A stretch of DNA of 64,000 bases, from the NCBI RefSeq assembly GCF_002240225.1, contig NZ_CP022584.1:186001-250000 (forward strand). The letters run 5' to 3'. Made by a program: the position numbers and the translations under genes. The stretch's first letter is position 1. Every line of letters starts with the position of its first letter. The DNA is from Paenibacillus physcomitrellae. Lineage in GTDB: Bacteria; Bacillota; Bacilli; Paenibacillales; Paenibacillaceae. The notes under the pieces are model-generated. The model did not search any database. It was not told the DNA's origin and worked only from the letters and a program-made list of their open reading frames with translations. Below are positions 34,067-43,525 of this stretch, piece after piece.

Positions 34067-35533
34067 ATGTTAAAGAAAAAAATGTCCTTCATTATTCTTT
34101 CGTTAATGCTCACTGCCGGTTTGACCGCTTGCGGAGGCGGAGGGGGCGGAGGCGGCAATGCCCAAAGCAGTGACCAGCCTGCGGACAGCCAGAGCGCGGA
34201 CAGCTCCGGGAAGGACACTTCCTCGCCAGGAGGCACAACGATCACCGTGCTGAACGAAGGTGCGGTCGCCGTCGGCGTGGGTGCGCTCAGCGATTTGCTG
34301 GAGAAGAAAAAGCAGTCGCTCATCGCCGATGAAGCGCAGAATCCGCGAGTTGTCGCGGAGGATTTCAGCTATACGCCCGGAAGCCCGCTCAAGGCAGCCG
34401 TCTTCCCGTATTTCTACCAATCGATCATGCTCAAGAAAATGCAGGAGCAGAACGTCACGGTGAAAATGGAGGATTGGGGCTGGGGCGAACAGCTCATTCA
34501 GAAAGAAACGGCCGGTTTCCTGGCCAAAAACATACCGGATATTATCGTCGGGGAAACCCAAATGCCGGGTTTTGCCCAGCAGGGCCTGCTTGAACCGTTC
34601 CCGGACGATATGGCGCAGGAAATCCGCGACAACGTGGCTCCGGCGGCCTGGAAGCCGATGGAGTACGATGGAAAGATTTACGGCTTTGCTTCCCAGCCGG
34701 GCGTAAGCAGCCTGTTCTGGAACAAAAAGCTGGTGAAGGAAGCAGGGCTTGACCCGGACAAAGCGCCGACCACCTGGGATGAACTGCTTGCGGACGTGCA
34801 GAAAGTGACGGAGGCCGGCAAGGGCAAGTTTTACGGCGGGGGCGTATATGCCGGACCAAACGCAGGCGGCTATTTGCGGTACGGAACACTTGTAGTCATC
34901 AATGGCGGCGGATTTGCGGATGATCAAGGCCAACCGACCTTTAACTCCGATGCCAATGTAGAAACTGTAAAATTCATGAAGCAGCTGAACGCGGCCCATC
35001 CGGCAGGCCTCATGGCCAACACCAATGAAGGAACGTATTTCGATGCCTTCAAAAAAGGACAAATTGCTTATTTGATCGACGGACCTTGGCGCGCGGTTGA
35101 AAGCTCGCAAATCGGCATCGATTACGGCATGGCTCAAATTCCGCTTTCACCTAACGGCAAGCCGGGCAACATTACGATCGGCGCGGCCTTCCATTCGGTG
35201 CCGAAGGATGCCAAAAACAAAGAAGCCGCTTTTGCTTATATCCGCGCGATGTACAGCGAGGATATCCAGCAGCTGATCGCCGATACGGGCGTCCGTTCGC
35301 CGGTGCTCAAATCCGTTGCCGAGAAGGATGAATACAAGACGGCCCACCCTGAAATGTACCAGCACTATTTGGCCATGTCCGGCAATGTGCAGGGACTGCC
35401 GACATTTGCCAAGGAAGACTCCAAAGTCTGGCAGTTGTTCGGTGACGCGGTAACCAAATCGCTGATGACGAACGGCGATATCAAGTCGATTCTGGATGAT
35501 GCGCAGAAGAGAGCGGAGGCCATAACGAAGTAA
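34067..35533 (+). CDS. Extracellular sugar-binding lipoprotein
   Basis: 488 residues. A lipoprotein signal (IILSLMLTAGLTAC) ends at a lipobox cysteine near residue 22 followed by eight glycines and a Ser/Gln/Asp-rich spacer. The mature domain is a type-1 solute-binding protein (VTVKMEDWGWGEQL, KNIPDIIVGETQMPGF, the hinge FWNKKLVKEAGLDPDKAPTTWDEL). It captures the substrate for the two upstream permeases. The order permease-permease-binding protein is less common than binding protein first. Start has GGGAGGG upstream. Confidence 0.94.
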   Translation: MLKKKMSFIILSLMLTAGLTACGGGGGGGGNAQSSDQPADSQSADSSGKDTSSPGGTTITVLNEGAVAVGVGALSDLLEKKKQSLIADEAQNPRVVAEDFSYTPGSPLKAAVFPYFYQSIMLKKMQEQNVTVKMEDWGWGEQLIQKETAGFLAKNIPDIIVGETQMPGFAQQGLLEPFPDDMAQEIRDNVAPAAWKPMEYDGKIYGFASQPGVSSLFWNKKLVKEAGLDPDKAPTTWDELLADVQKVTEAGKGKFYGGGVYAGPNAGGYLRYGTLVVINGGGFADDQGQPTFNSDANVETVKFMKQLNAAHPAGLMANTNEGTYFDAFKKGQIAYLIDGPWRAVESSQIGIDYGMAQIPLSPNGKPGNITIGAAFHSVPKDAKNKEAAFAYIRAMYSEDIQQLIADTGVRSPVLKSVAEKDEYKTAHPEMYQHYLAMSGNVQGLPTFAKEDSKVWQLFGDAVTKSLMTNGDIKSILDDAQKRAEAITK

Positions 35534-35557
35534 ATTTCATTGAAAGAGTGATGCAGC

Positions 35558-38500
35558 ATGCCTTATGAAACAAATCCGATCATGACCCAGAAAGCGAAGG
35601 GACGGCTGTCCAAGCTTCGAGATTACATTTATGAGCCGATAGCCTCTTTGACTGTCAACGCTTGGGTAACGAAAGAACCGGTGACCTATGACCAGCGAAT
35701 GTCAGGCAGACCGCTTGAACTTAAGCCCGGCGACAGGTGGGGAGAGCTTTGGGACTGCGCCTGGTTTCATTTCCGGGGACAGGTGCCAGGTTCGGCCAAT
35801 GGCCGTAAAGTAGTGCTGCTTATCGACATCAACGGGGAATTATGCCTGGTGGACGAAGCCGGAACCCCGCGCCAAGGTTTAACCAATGTGAGCTCCGAAT
35901 TCGATTACAGCTTGGGAATGCCCGGCAAACGTGTTGTGGATATCAGCGCTGCGGCTCAAGGCGGGGAAGTCATCGATTTGTGGGGAGACGGCGGCTGCAA
36001 CGATTTGTTTGGCCGCTTCCGCAGCGGAACGCTTAAAGAAGCGTGTATAGCCATATGCCACGAAGAAGCACGCCTTTTGTATTACGACCTGGAGGTGCTG
36101 ATCGAGCTGGCCGAGCAGCTGCCGGATTCGAGCGCCAGAAAGGCGCGGGTGCTGCAAAACGTATATGAGGCGGCGAATCTGCTCGCCGAGATTACCGAAG
36201 ATACCGTACAGCTGGCCAGAGCCAAGCTGGCGCCGGAACTTGCGAAGCAGGGCGGCGATCCCGTCTTAACCGTCAGCGCAATCGGGCATGCGCATATCGA
36301 TCTTGCCTGGCTGTGGCCGATCCGCGAAACGATCCGCAAGGGTGCCAGAACCTTCTCCACCGCGCTGCGCAATATGGAGAAATACCCGGATTACATGTTT
36401 GGCGCCAGCCAGCCGCAGCTGTATGCGTGGATGAAGGAGCATTACCCGCAGCTATATGCAGAGGTGCAGGAACGTGTCAAGGAAGGGCGCTGGGAGGTGC
36501 AGGGCGCCATGTGGGTAGAGCCGGATACCAATATATCCGGCGGTGAAGCGCTTGTGCGGCAAATCCTGTACGGGAAACGTTTTTTTAAGCAGGAGTTCGG
36601 CAAGGAAATCAAGGTATTGTGGCTGCCTGATGTATTCGGCTATACGGGAAGCCTGCCGCAGCTGCTCAAGAAATCCGGAGTGGACTATATGATGACCCAA
36701 AAGCTGTCGTGGAGCGTCTATAATACCCATCCGCATCACAGCTTCCTATGGGAAGGCATCGATGGCACGAAGGTGTTGACTCATCTGCCGCCGGAGGACA
36801 CTTACAACGGTCCTGCGGCTCCGCGGTCGCTTGCCAAAATTGAGCAAAGCTACCTCGATCGCGGTGTTTCGGAGCATGCGCTCATGCTGTTCGGCATCGG
36901 CGACGGCGGCGGCGGTCCGGGAGAAGAACATTTGGAACGGCTGGCCCGGGAGCGGAATTTGCTGGGGCTGCTGCCGGTGGTGCAGGAGCCTGCGGTCACT
37001 TTCTTTCATCGGCTGGAGCGGGAAACTTCCCGCTTCCAGACCTACCGCGGGGAGCTGTATCTGGAGAAACATCAAGGGACGCTGACTACGCAAGCCCGCA
37101 ACAAATGGTACAACCGCAAGCTGGAGAAAGCATTGCGGGAGCTGGAGTTCACGGCTTCATTGCTTTGGTCTGTGGGCGGCGAGGAAGACGTTTATCCGGC
37201 CGAACGGCTTGAGGCGGTCTGGAAGGAAATGCTATTGTACCAATTCCACGATATTTTGCCCGGCTCCTCGATCACAAGAGTGTACGACGAGTCGCTGGAG
37301 CGTTACGGCAAGCTGCTGGCAGAAGTGCAAACGATGATCGCCGGTATTTACGGGCGGCTGGCCGGTTTGTCCGGCGGGGCGGCCGGAACGCCTGTCCTGT
37401 TCAACTCCTTGCCGTGGGAGCGGAGGGAGTGGGTGCAATACGGCAGCAGCTGGCATTTCGTGCAAGTACCGGGCATGGGCTGGCGTTCGCTTGCAGAAGC
37501 TGAAACGGATCAGCCGGGGGCCCTGCTCATCGCGGAGGATTTCAGGCTGGAGAACGAGCGGCTATCGGTCCGTTTTGCGGAAGACGGCAGCATCGTATCG
37601 ATGTACGATAAGGCGGCTGGACGGGAAACGCTGCAGCCGGGAGCGAAGGCCAACGTATTTACGCTTTACCATGATGACGGGGATGCCTGGGATTTCCCGC
37701 GCGATTACCGCGAGATGTTTGCCGGCACGATGAAGCTTAAGCGGGTGCAGGGTTTCGTGGCTGGACCTCGCGCTGTAATCGAGCAGGAGTACCGGTTCGG
37801 GGAGTCGACCCTGAAGCAGATTATTAGTTTGGAGCAAGATGGGCAGCTGCTGCGGTTCGATACCGAAGCGGACTGGCGCGAAGCGGGCAAAATGCTGCGG
37901 GTCGCTTTTCCCGTGCAGGTGGCGGCCGATCAAGTGAACTGCGAAATTCAGTTCGGGGTGCTCAAGCGGCCAACGACCCGCAACAATGCGATCGAGTTTG
38001 CACGCGATGAAATATGTGCCCATCATTACATCGACTTGTCGCAGCCGGATTACGGCGTAGCGCTGCTAAACGACAGCAAATACGGACACAGCGCGGAGAA
38101 CGGTGTGCTGGACCTGAATCTGCTGCGCAGTCCGTCTTACCCCGATCCGAAAGCGGATCAGGCCGAACACAAATTTACTTATGCCTTATATCCTCATTCT
38201 GGCGATTTCATTCAGGCAGGCGTTTACCGCAAAGGGTACGAGCTGAACATTCCGCTCACTATAGCTGAAGCACAGGAACCAAGCGAGCACGGAGCGGAAC
38301 TTATTCAGCCGTTTAGCCTGGTGCGGCTTGATCATCCAAACATCATGCTGGAGGCCGTCAAAAAAGCCGAGGACAGCAATCATTTGATTCTGCGGCTGTA
38401 TGAGACGGCAGGTGCCGGAGCCGAAACCAATCTATCTATCGGCCTGAATTGCCGGACGATAGAGGAAGCCGATTTGCTGGAGAATCCGGTAGGACTGCTG

Positions 38501-38575
38501 GCGGAACAGACGAATGAAATAAAATTGTCCTTTACGCCGTTTGAAATTAAGACAATTCGTGTGGCATTTGCCTAA
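35558..38575 (+). CDS. Alpha-mannosidase, GH38
   Basis: 1005 residues without a signal peptide, so cytoplasmic. The GH38 catalytic domain shows GHAHIDLAWLWP (zinc ligands His246 and Asp248) and WVEPDTNISGGE with the likely nucleophile Asp323, then LWLPDVFGYTGSLPQLLKKSG and HDILPGSSI (third zinc ligand region). The C-terminal half is beta-rich. The long N-terminal region (about 1-240) resembles the Ams1/YlgC-type alpha-mannosidases that trim free oligomannosides. It follows the importer genes by 24 bases and should cleave alpha-mannosides brought in by them. The ribosome site is weak (AAAGAGTG). Confidence 0.93.
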   Translation: MPYETNPIMTQKAKGRLSKLRDYIYEPIASLTVNAWVTKEPVTYDQRMSGRPLELKPGDRWGELWDCAWFHFRGQVPGSANGRKVVLLIDINGELCLVDEAGTPRQGLTNVSSEFDYSLGMPGKRVVDISAAAQGGEVIDLWGDGGCNDLFGRFRSGTLKEACIAICHEEARLLYYDLEVLIELAEQLPDSSARKARVLQNVYEAANLLAEITEDTVQLARAKLAPELAKQGGDPVLTVSAIGHAHIDLAWLWPIRETIRKGARTFSTALRNMEKYPDYMFGASQPQLYAWMKEHYPQLYAEVQERVKEGRWEVQGAMWVEPDTNISGGEALVRQILYGKRFFKQEFGKEIKVLWLPDVFGYTGSLPQLLKKSGVDYMMTQKLSWSVYNTHPHHSFLWEGIDGTKVLTHLPPEDTYNGPAAPRSLAKIEQSYLDRGVSEHALMLFGIGDGGGGPGEEHLERLARERNLLGLLPVVQEPAVTFFHRLERETSRFQTYRGELYLEKHQGTLTTQARNKWYNRKLEKALRELEFTASLLWSVGGEEDVYPAERLEAVWKEMLLYQFHDILPGSSITRVYDESLERYGKLLAEVQTMIAGIYGRLAGLSGGAAGTPVLFNSLPWERREWVQYGSSWHFVQVPGMGWRSLAEAETDQPGALLIAEDFRLENERLSVRFAEDGSIVSMYDKAAGRETLQPGAKANVFTLYHDDGDAWDFPRDYREMFAGTMKLKRVQGFVAGPRAVIEQEYRFGESTLKQIISLEQDGQLLRFDTEADWREAGKMLRVAFPVQVAADQVNCEIQFGVLKRPTTRNNAIEFARDEICAHHYIDLSQPDYGVALLNDSKYGHSAENGVLDLNLLRSPSYPDPKADQAEHKFTYALYPHSGDFIQAGVYRKGYELNIPLTIAEAQEPSEHGAELIQPFSLVRLDHPNIMLEAVKKAEDSNHLILRLYETAGAGAETNLSIGLNCRTIEEADLLENPVGLLAEQTNEIKLSFTPFEIKTIRVAFA

Positions 38576-38595
38576 AGGAAGGAGGAGTTCAGGCA

Positions 38596-40824
38596 GTGAC
38601 AGGGAAATCACGGAAGGAAGAACGAACCGGATTTCAAGAGGGCAGCACCTTCGGACCTGCGTATGATCTGCAGGCGGATTTCGTGATGGTATACGGCATT
38701 AACGAATCCATGCCGCGGCGGATCCGCGAATGGGCGGAGCGGGGTTACCGGGTTCACCTGATGACCGGGGTATCCTGGGGCGGCTACCAGGATTATCTAA
38801 AGGGCAAGGTGGACGGCCGTCCGCACTGGGATGAAGCGCAGAAATACCATGACGGTGAAACGATTATCCATGGGACTTCAGCGGACATTCCTTATATGGT
38901 GCCAACGATAAGTTATGCCGACTTTCTGGTGGAACGGATTCGTCCCGCCGTGGATGCGGGCGTGGAGGCCATCCATTTGGAAGAGCCGGAATTCTGGGTG
39001 GAGGGCGGTTACTCCGAGGCCTTTAAACGCGAATGGCAAAATTACTACAACGAGCCTTGGATTCCGCCCCATGCTTCAGAGGATGCGCAGTACCGCGCTT
39101 CCAAGCTCAAGGCTTATTTGTATACCCGCTGCCTGGACCGCATCTGCTCAGCGCTCAAGGAATATTCATTAGTCCGGTATAATCGGCCGCTGCGATTTTT
39201 TGTCCCGACACACAGCTTGATCAACTATACCCAATGGCGGATTGTCAGCCCGGAATCGAGGCTGCTCGATTTGCCTTCGGTTAACGGCTATATCGCTCAA
39301 ATCTGGACGGGAACGTCGCGCACGGCTAATGTCTACGAAGGCAAACGCGCAGAACGGACGTTTGAGACGGCATTTTTGGAGTACGGCATCATGCAGGAGC
39401 TGGTGCGTGGCACCGACCGGAGCATGTGGTTTCTCCATGATCCGATCGAAGACGACCCGAAACAGACGTGGGCGGATTACCGGGAGAATTACATCAAGAC
39501 GCTGACGGCCTCGCTGCTTCATCCCGGAATTGCCCGGTATGAGGTGGCCCCTTGGCCTAGGAGAATCTTCGAAGGGCAATATCCTGCGGAAGACGGAAAT
39601 GGCAGAGAAGGCATCCCTGGGGATTACGCTAGCGTGCTGCTTACTGTCATGCATACATTAGGCAGCATGGAGCAGGAAGACGTTCAAGTCTACGGAAATC
39701 CTGCCGTTACCGGCGTATTTCTGTCCGATTCGGCAATGTTTCAGCGCAAGCGGATCGGAACGGAGACGGCCGGCTTCATGATGAAATACGACGGCACCAA
39801 TGAAGTGGAGCTTACGGATGAAGCTGCCGTGGAGCTGCTCAATCTTTCGGAATTTTACGGCTTGACCTTGCCGCTGATCAAGCATGGCCTGCCGGTAAGG
39901 CCGGTGCAGCTTGATAACGTGCGGCGGTTTCCGGGGTATTTGGATGATTATCGTGTACTCGTGTTGAGTTATGAATTCATGAAACCGGAATATCCGGATC
40001 TGCATAATGCTTTGGCCCAGTGGGTGCAAGAAGGCGGCGCGCTGGTCTATGTCGGCGATGACAGCGATCCGTACCACGGAGTCCGGGAATGGTGGAACCA
40101 GGGGAAACGCCGATACGCCACGCCAAGAGAGCATCTGTTCGAATGCCTGGGCTTGAGCCCGGCTCACACTCCGGAAGGCATTACCCGAGTAGGAAGCGGC
40201 CTTGTCTCCTATATGCGTGTGCGTCCGGAACGGCTCGCGCAAAGCGCCGAAGAAGCGGAACGCCTGCGGACTGCGGTACGGGAGGCGATGGCGGCCCTGG
40301 AGAATACCTCCGAAACAGAGGAAGCAGAGGGAGCGGAGGGAGCGGATCAAACCGGGCATGGCCAGAATTTGCGCTGGGAGGCGCTGAACTATTACCGGAT
40401 CCGCCGGGGACCCTATATGATTGCAGCGGTAATGAGCGAATCGGTAAGCGATACGCCGCTTACGCTGAAAGGCCAATACGTAGATTTGCTCGAAGCGGGA
40501 TTGCCCGTGAAAGAGCAGGTGACCATCCTGCCGGGGAAGCAGGCTTTCTTGTACGACCTGGAATACGCCGGGCAGCCAAGCAGCGCGATCATCGCCGCAT
40601 CCTCAAGGATCGAAGATTATTTCGAGGATAAACATCACCTTTCATTTACGGCTAAGGGGCCGCGTCCGCTGAAAGCGGCCGCGAGAATTCGCTGCGAAGC
40701 AGAGCCGGCAGCCGTCAAAGCAGGAGCGGCTGAACTGAAATACGAATATGATCCGGCGTCGCAAACCCTGCTGATTGCTTACGAGCATGGGGATGAAGGC
40801 ACACGCATTACCATTACAAAATAA
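38596..40824 (+). CDS. Putative glycoside hydrolase of GH42-like architecture, family not assigned
   Basis: 742 residues; GTG start behind GGAGGAG. No signal peptide. The first ~350 residues look like a TIM barrel with an acidic strand end (AGVEAIHLEEPEFW, candidate catalytic Glu) and other barrel-like strands (LRFFVPTHSLINYTQW, SMWFLHDPIEDD). Residues about 425-500 look like the flavodoxin-like trimerisation domain of GH42 beta-galactosidases (YRVLVLSYEFMKPEYPDLHNAL, GGALVYVGDDSDPYHG), and the end is a beta-sandwich. An acidic low-complexity stretch sits near residue 575. I cannot name a CAZy family. Its place after the alpha-mannosidase suggests a role on the same substrate, possibly the core linkage. 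Confidence 0.7.
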   Translation: MTGKSRKEERTGFQEGSTFGPAYDLQADFVMVYGINESMPRRIREWAERGYRVHLMTGVSWGGYQDYLKGKVDGRPHWDEAQKYHDGETIIHGTSADIPYMVPTISYADFLVERIRPAVDAGVEAIHLEEPEFWVEGGYSEAFKREWQNYYNEPWIPPHASEDAQYRASKLKAYLYTRCLDRICSALKEYSLVRYNRPLRFFVPTHSLINYTQWRIVSPESRLLDLPSVNGYIAQIWTGTSRTANVYEGKRAERTFETAFLEYGIMQELVRGTDRSMWFLHDPIEDDPKQTWADYRENYIKTLTASLLHPGIARYEVAPWPRRIFEGQYPAEDGNGREGIPGDYASVLLTVMHTLGSMEQEDVQVYGNPAVTGVFLSDSAMFQRKRIGTETAGFMMKYDGTNEVELTDEAAVELLNLSEFYGLTLPLIKHGLPVRPVQLDNVRRFPGYLDDYRVLVLSYEFMKPEYPDLHNALAQWVQEGGALVYVGDDSDPYHGVREWWNQGKRRYATPREHLFECLGLSPAHTPEGITRVGSGLVSYMRVRPERLAQSAEEAERLRTAVREAMAALENTSETEEAEGAEGADQTGHGQNLRWEALNYYRIRRGPYMIAAVMSESVSDTPLTLKGQYVDLLEAGLPVKEQVTILPGKQAFLYDLEYAGQPSSAIIAASSRIEDYFEDKHHLSFTAKGPRPLKAAARIRCEAEPAAVKAGAAELKYEYDPASQTLLIAYEHGDEGTRITITK

Positions 40825-40874
40825 GTTTATGGCCCGGCACATAACCGGGTCCATTCTTTGGAGGCAGATCTCTT

Positions 40875-42914
40875 ATGACAACGACTTTACGCCCACCCGC
40901 AGTCCCGTTAGTTACCATTGATCCTTATTTCAGCGTCTGGTCGATGGCCGACCGTCTAACCGGCGACTTCACCCGGCATTGGACGGGTAAGCGGAATGCG
41001 CTGACCGGGCTGATCCGCATCGATGGAACGCCTTGGAGGTTCGCTGGTTTAACTGAGCCAAATCCGGAAAATTATTATGCGGAGCCGGAAGCTATGCAGC
41101 AAACGGAACTTCAGGTTACCCCGCTGTCCACCTCTTACACCTTTGAGGCGGGAGGCATTGCGCTGGAGGTTGTATTTACCAGCCCGCTGCTGCCCGATTC
41201 CTTGGAGCTTCTGTCGCGGCCGGCGTCTTATGTATCCTTCCGGGTACGTTCCCTGGATGGTAATCCGCATGACGTGCAGCTTTATTTCGACGTGACCGGA
41301 GAATGGTGCGTGAACACCAGCGAGCAAAAGGTTGTACTGGGGCAGGAGAAAAATGAACATTTGGCGATTATGCAGGCGAGAAGCGCAGAGCAGCAGGTTT
41401 TGAACGCCTCGGGAGACGATCTGCGGATCGACTGGGGCAGCTTGATGCTGGCGGTGCAGCAGGCTCCTGACATGCAGACATGGATGGGACCGGCGGAAGT
41501 CCGCAAGTCGTTTGTACGCACCGGTGAACTCAAGGCAGGCAGCAAGACACCTTCACCGAATGAGGCGCAGACGGTTCGCGATACCCAGCCGGTGCTGGCA
41601 GCCGTTTGGAATTGCGGCGAGGTAGACGGCAAGGCAGGTAAATCGCAGATGATTGTGCTTGCGTATGACGATGTTTATTCGATCGAATATTTTGGGCGCA
41701 GGCTTGAGGCGTATTGGAAGAAAGATGGCCAAACTACGATGGAAATGATAGAACACGCATTTCGGGAATATTCGGACATCCTCCTGCGCTGCGAAGCGTT
41801 TGACCGGCAGCTGCAGGCGGATGCCGTGCGTTCCGGCGGAGAGAAATACGCCGATATTTTGTCCCTGTCCTACCGGCAGGCGATCGCAGCGCATAAGCTT
41901 GTGCTTGATCCGGAAGGCCAGCCGCTGTTCATGTCCAAAGAATGCTTCAGCAACGGTTGTATCGCTACAGTCGATGTCAGCTATCCTTCGATTCCGCTTT
42001 TTCTGCTGTACCAGCCGGAGCTTGTCCGCGGAATGATGCGGCCTATCTTAAAATATGCGGCAAGCGAAGCCTGGCCGTTTGAATTTGCTCCCCATGACGT
42101 CGGCCAATATCCGCTCGCTAACGGTCAGGTGTACGGGGAGAATGCGCGAGAGGCCCAAATGCCGGTCGAGGAATGCGGCAATATGCTGGTGATGGCAGCG
42201 GCAGTCAGCCTGGCCGACGGACAATGGGAGTTTGCGGCGGAGCACCGCGAGCTGTTGTCCCGGTGGGCGGATTATTTGCTCGAATACGGGCTTGATCCGG
42301 AGAATCAGCTGTGCACCGATGATTTCGCCGGCCATTTGGCCCGCAATGCCAACCTGTCGGCCAAAGCGATCATGGGAGTGGCCAGCTACTCCTTATTGTG
42401 CAGGCAGCTGGGCGATTCTGCCGAAGCGGACCGTTACCTGCAGGCGGCTAAGGACATGGCCGGCCAGTGGACGAAACTTGCGGAGGATCAAAGCGAGGGA
42501 AGCCCGCATACCAAATTGGTATTTAGCGAGAAAGGGGAAGGCACCTGGAGCTTGAAATACAATCTGGTATGGGATCTTATTTTCGGAACGAATCTCTTTG
42601 ATCCATCCCTTGTTCGTCGGGAAACGGCTTGGTATTTGGAGAAGCAAAACCGCTACGGCGTGCCGCTGGATAACCGTGAAGCTTACACCAAAGGGGACTG
42701 GCTCGTCTGGGCTGCTTCGCTGGCGGAGGAGCGGAAGGACTTCGAGCAGATCATTTCGCCGCTTTGGGACTTTCTGAATGAAACCCCGGACCGCGTACCG
42801 TTCTCGGACTGGTACGATACGATTACGGCCCGGCAGATCGGTTTCCAGCACCGCAGCGTGGTCGGCGGGATGTTTATCAAGCTGCTGAAGGACAGAGGTT
42901 TGTCTATAAAGTAA
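40875..42914 (+). CDS. GtaA-like (DUF4965/DUF1793) protein, six-hairpin fold
   Basis: 679 residues, ATG after TGGAGG. The N-terminal PPAVPLVTIDPYFSVWSMAD and the later LSYRQAIAAHKLVLD, STVDVSYPS-like and NLSAKAIMGVASYSLL segments are those of the family annotated as glutaminase A (DUF5127, DUF4965, DUF1793). That C-terminal part is an (alpha/alpha)6 barrel, a fold shared with many glycosidases. No signal peptide is visible, unlike fungal secreted GtaA. In this locus a glycan-related role is as likely as glutaminase activity; the sequence does not decide. It is the last gene of the sugar operon. Confidence 0.8.
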   Translation: MTTTLRPPAVPLVTIDPYFSVWSMADRLTGDFTRHWTGKRNALTGLIRIDGTPWRFAGLTEPNPENYYAEPEAMQQTELQVTPLSTSYTFEAGGIALEVVFTSPLLPDSLELLSRPASYVSFRVRSLDGNPHDVQLYFDVTGEWCVNTSEQKVVLGQEKNEHLAIMQARSAEQQVLNASGDDLRIDWGSLMLAVQQAPDMQTWMGPAEVRKSFVRTGELKAGSKTPSPNEAQTVRDTQPVLAAVWNCGEVDGKAGKSQMIVLAYDDVYSIEYFGRRLEAYWKKDGQTTMEMIEHAFREYSDILLRCEAFDRQLQADAVRSGGEKYADILSLSYRQAIAAHKLVLDPEGQPLFMSKECFSNGCIATVDVSYPSIPLFLLYQPELVRGMMRPILKYAASEAWPFEFAPHDVGQYPLANGQVYGENAREAQMPVEECGNMLVMAAAVSLADGQWEFAAEHRELLSRWADYLLEYGLDPENQLCTDDFAGHLARNANLSAKAIMGVASYSLLCRQLGDSAEADRYLQAAKDMAGQWTKLAEDQSEGSPHTKLVFSEKGEGTWSLKYNLVWDLIFGTNLFDPSLVRRETAWYLEKQNRYGVPLDNREAYTKGDWLVWAASLAEERKDFEQIISPLWDFLNETPDRVPFSDWYDTITARQIGFQHRSVVGGMFIKLLKDRGLSIK

Positions 42915-42972
42915 GCTGTATAAGTGATTTCTGTAATGTAATTATATACTGATTATAGAGATTTAAGCAGTT

Positions 42973-43006
42973 AACAGGGGTGGAGGTTTCTCTTCACTCC
43001 TGTTTG
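42973..43006 (+). terminator. Possible terminator of the sugar operon
   Basis: AACAGG.GTG.A pairs with T.CAC.CCTGTT; the T-run is poor (TGTTTGTCATTT). Confidence 0.4.
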
Positions 43007-43099
43007 TCATTTCGCCCGACTGTTCTCACAGGCAAGCAGACATTCGCTAGAACGCTTTCATGATTGTGTGCTGCGCCCAAGAGACTATTTTTGTGAGTC

Positions 43100-43156
43100 A
43101 TTTGTAATGGATTTACAAATTTGACTGCCCTTTAGCAGGGAAAACAGTGGTATGAT
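43100..43156 (+). promoter_or_regulatory. Palindrome and -10 box upstream of the type VII-like operon
   Basis: ATTTGTAA-TGGAT-TTACAAAT (43100-43120) has perfect 8-bp arms. A TATGAT (43151-43156) follows at -10 distance from a likely start about 35 bases before the first gene. No good -35 stands at 17 bases, and the palindrome ends about 30 bases before the -10, where an activator would bind. Confidence 0.55.
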
Positions 43157-43192
43157 GATAGAGAAATTCAGAAGGAACAGGTGCAATAGACT

Positions 43193-43513
43193 ATGATATT
43201 AACTTTAATAGATGGCAGAACGAATCTTCAGGTTTGCGATGTAGAAATACCGGATGGACTAAGCGCGGATGGTTTTAAGCAGCAGTGGATGCTGGAATGG
43301 GCGGCTGAAGACGCTGTTCAAGATGCAGGCAGCTATTTATTGGAAGGAAAAGAATCCGGAGGAACCTGGTTCCCGATCCCGAGCGGCATGCGGCTTGTAG
43401 ACAGCGGCTTGCAGGAGGGGGCTTTTATTCGGGTCAAAAGTGTTTACAGTACGGTTCCCGTGTCCGTTCAGGAAGAAAGCAGCCTTCCGCTGTTTCGGAA
43501 CGAATACGAGTAG
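43193..43513 (+). CDS. EsaB/YukD-like ubiquitin-fold protein
   Basis: 106 residues. The beginning (MILTLIDGRTNLQVCDVEIP) and the pattern of a short helix (DGFKQQWMLEWAA) followed by strands fit the beta-grasp YukD/EsaB proteins of Firmicute type VII secretion. It is longer than the usual ~80 residues because of a C-terminal tail (about 85-106). Its place directly before an EssC-type ATPase, 12 bases away, is the main support. EsaB is a cytoplasmic regulator or component of the machine. Confidence 0.75.
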   Translation: MILTLIDGRTNLQVCDVEIPDGLSADGFKQQWMLEWAAEDAVQDAGSYLLEGKESGGTWFPIPSGMRLVDSGLQEGAFIRVKSVYSTVPVSVQEESSLPLFRNEYE

Positions 43514-43525
43514 GAGGGGCGAGCT

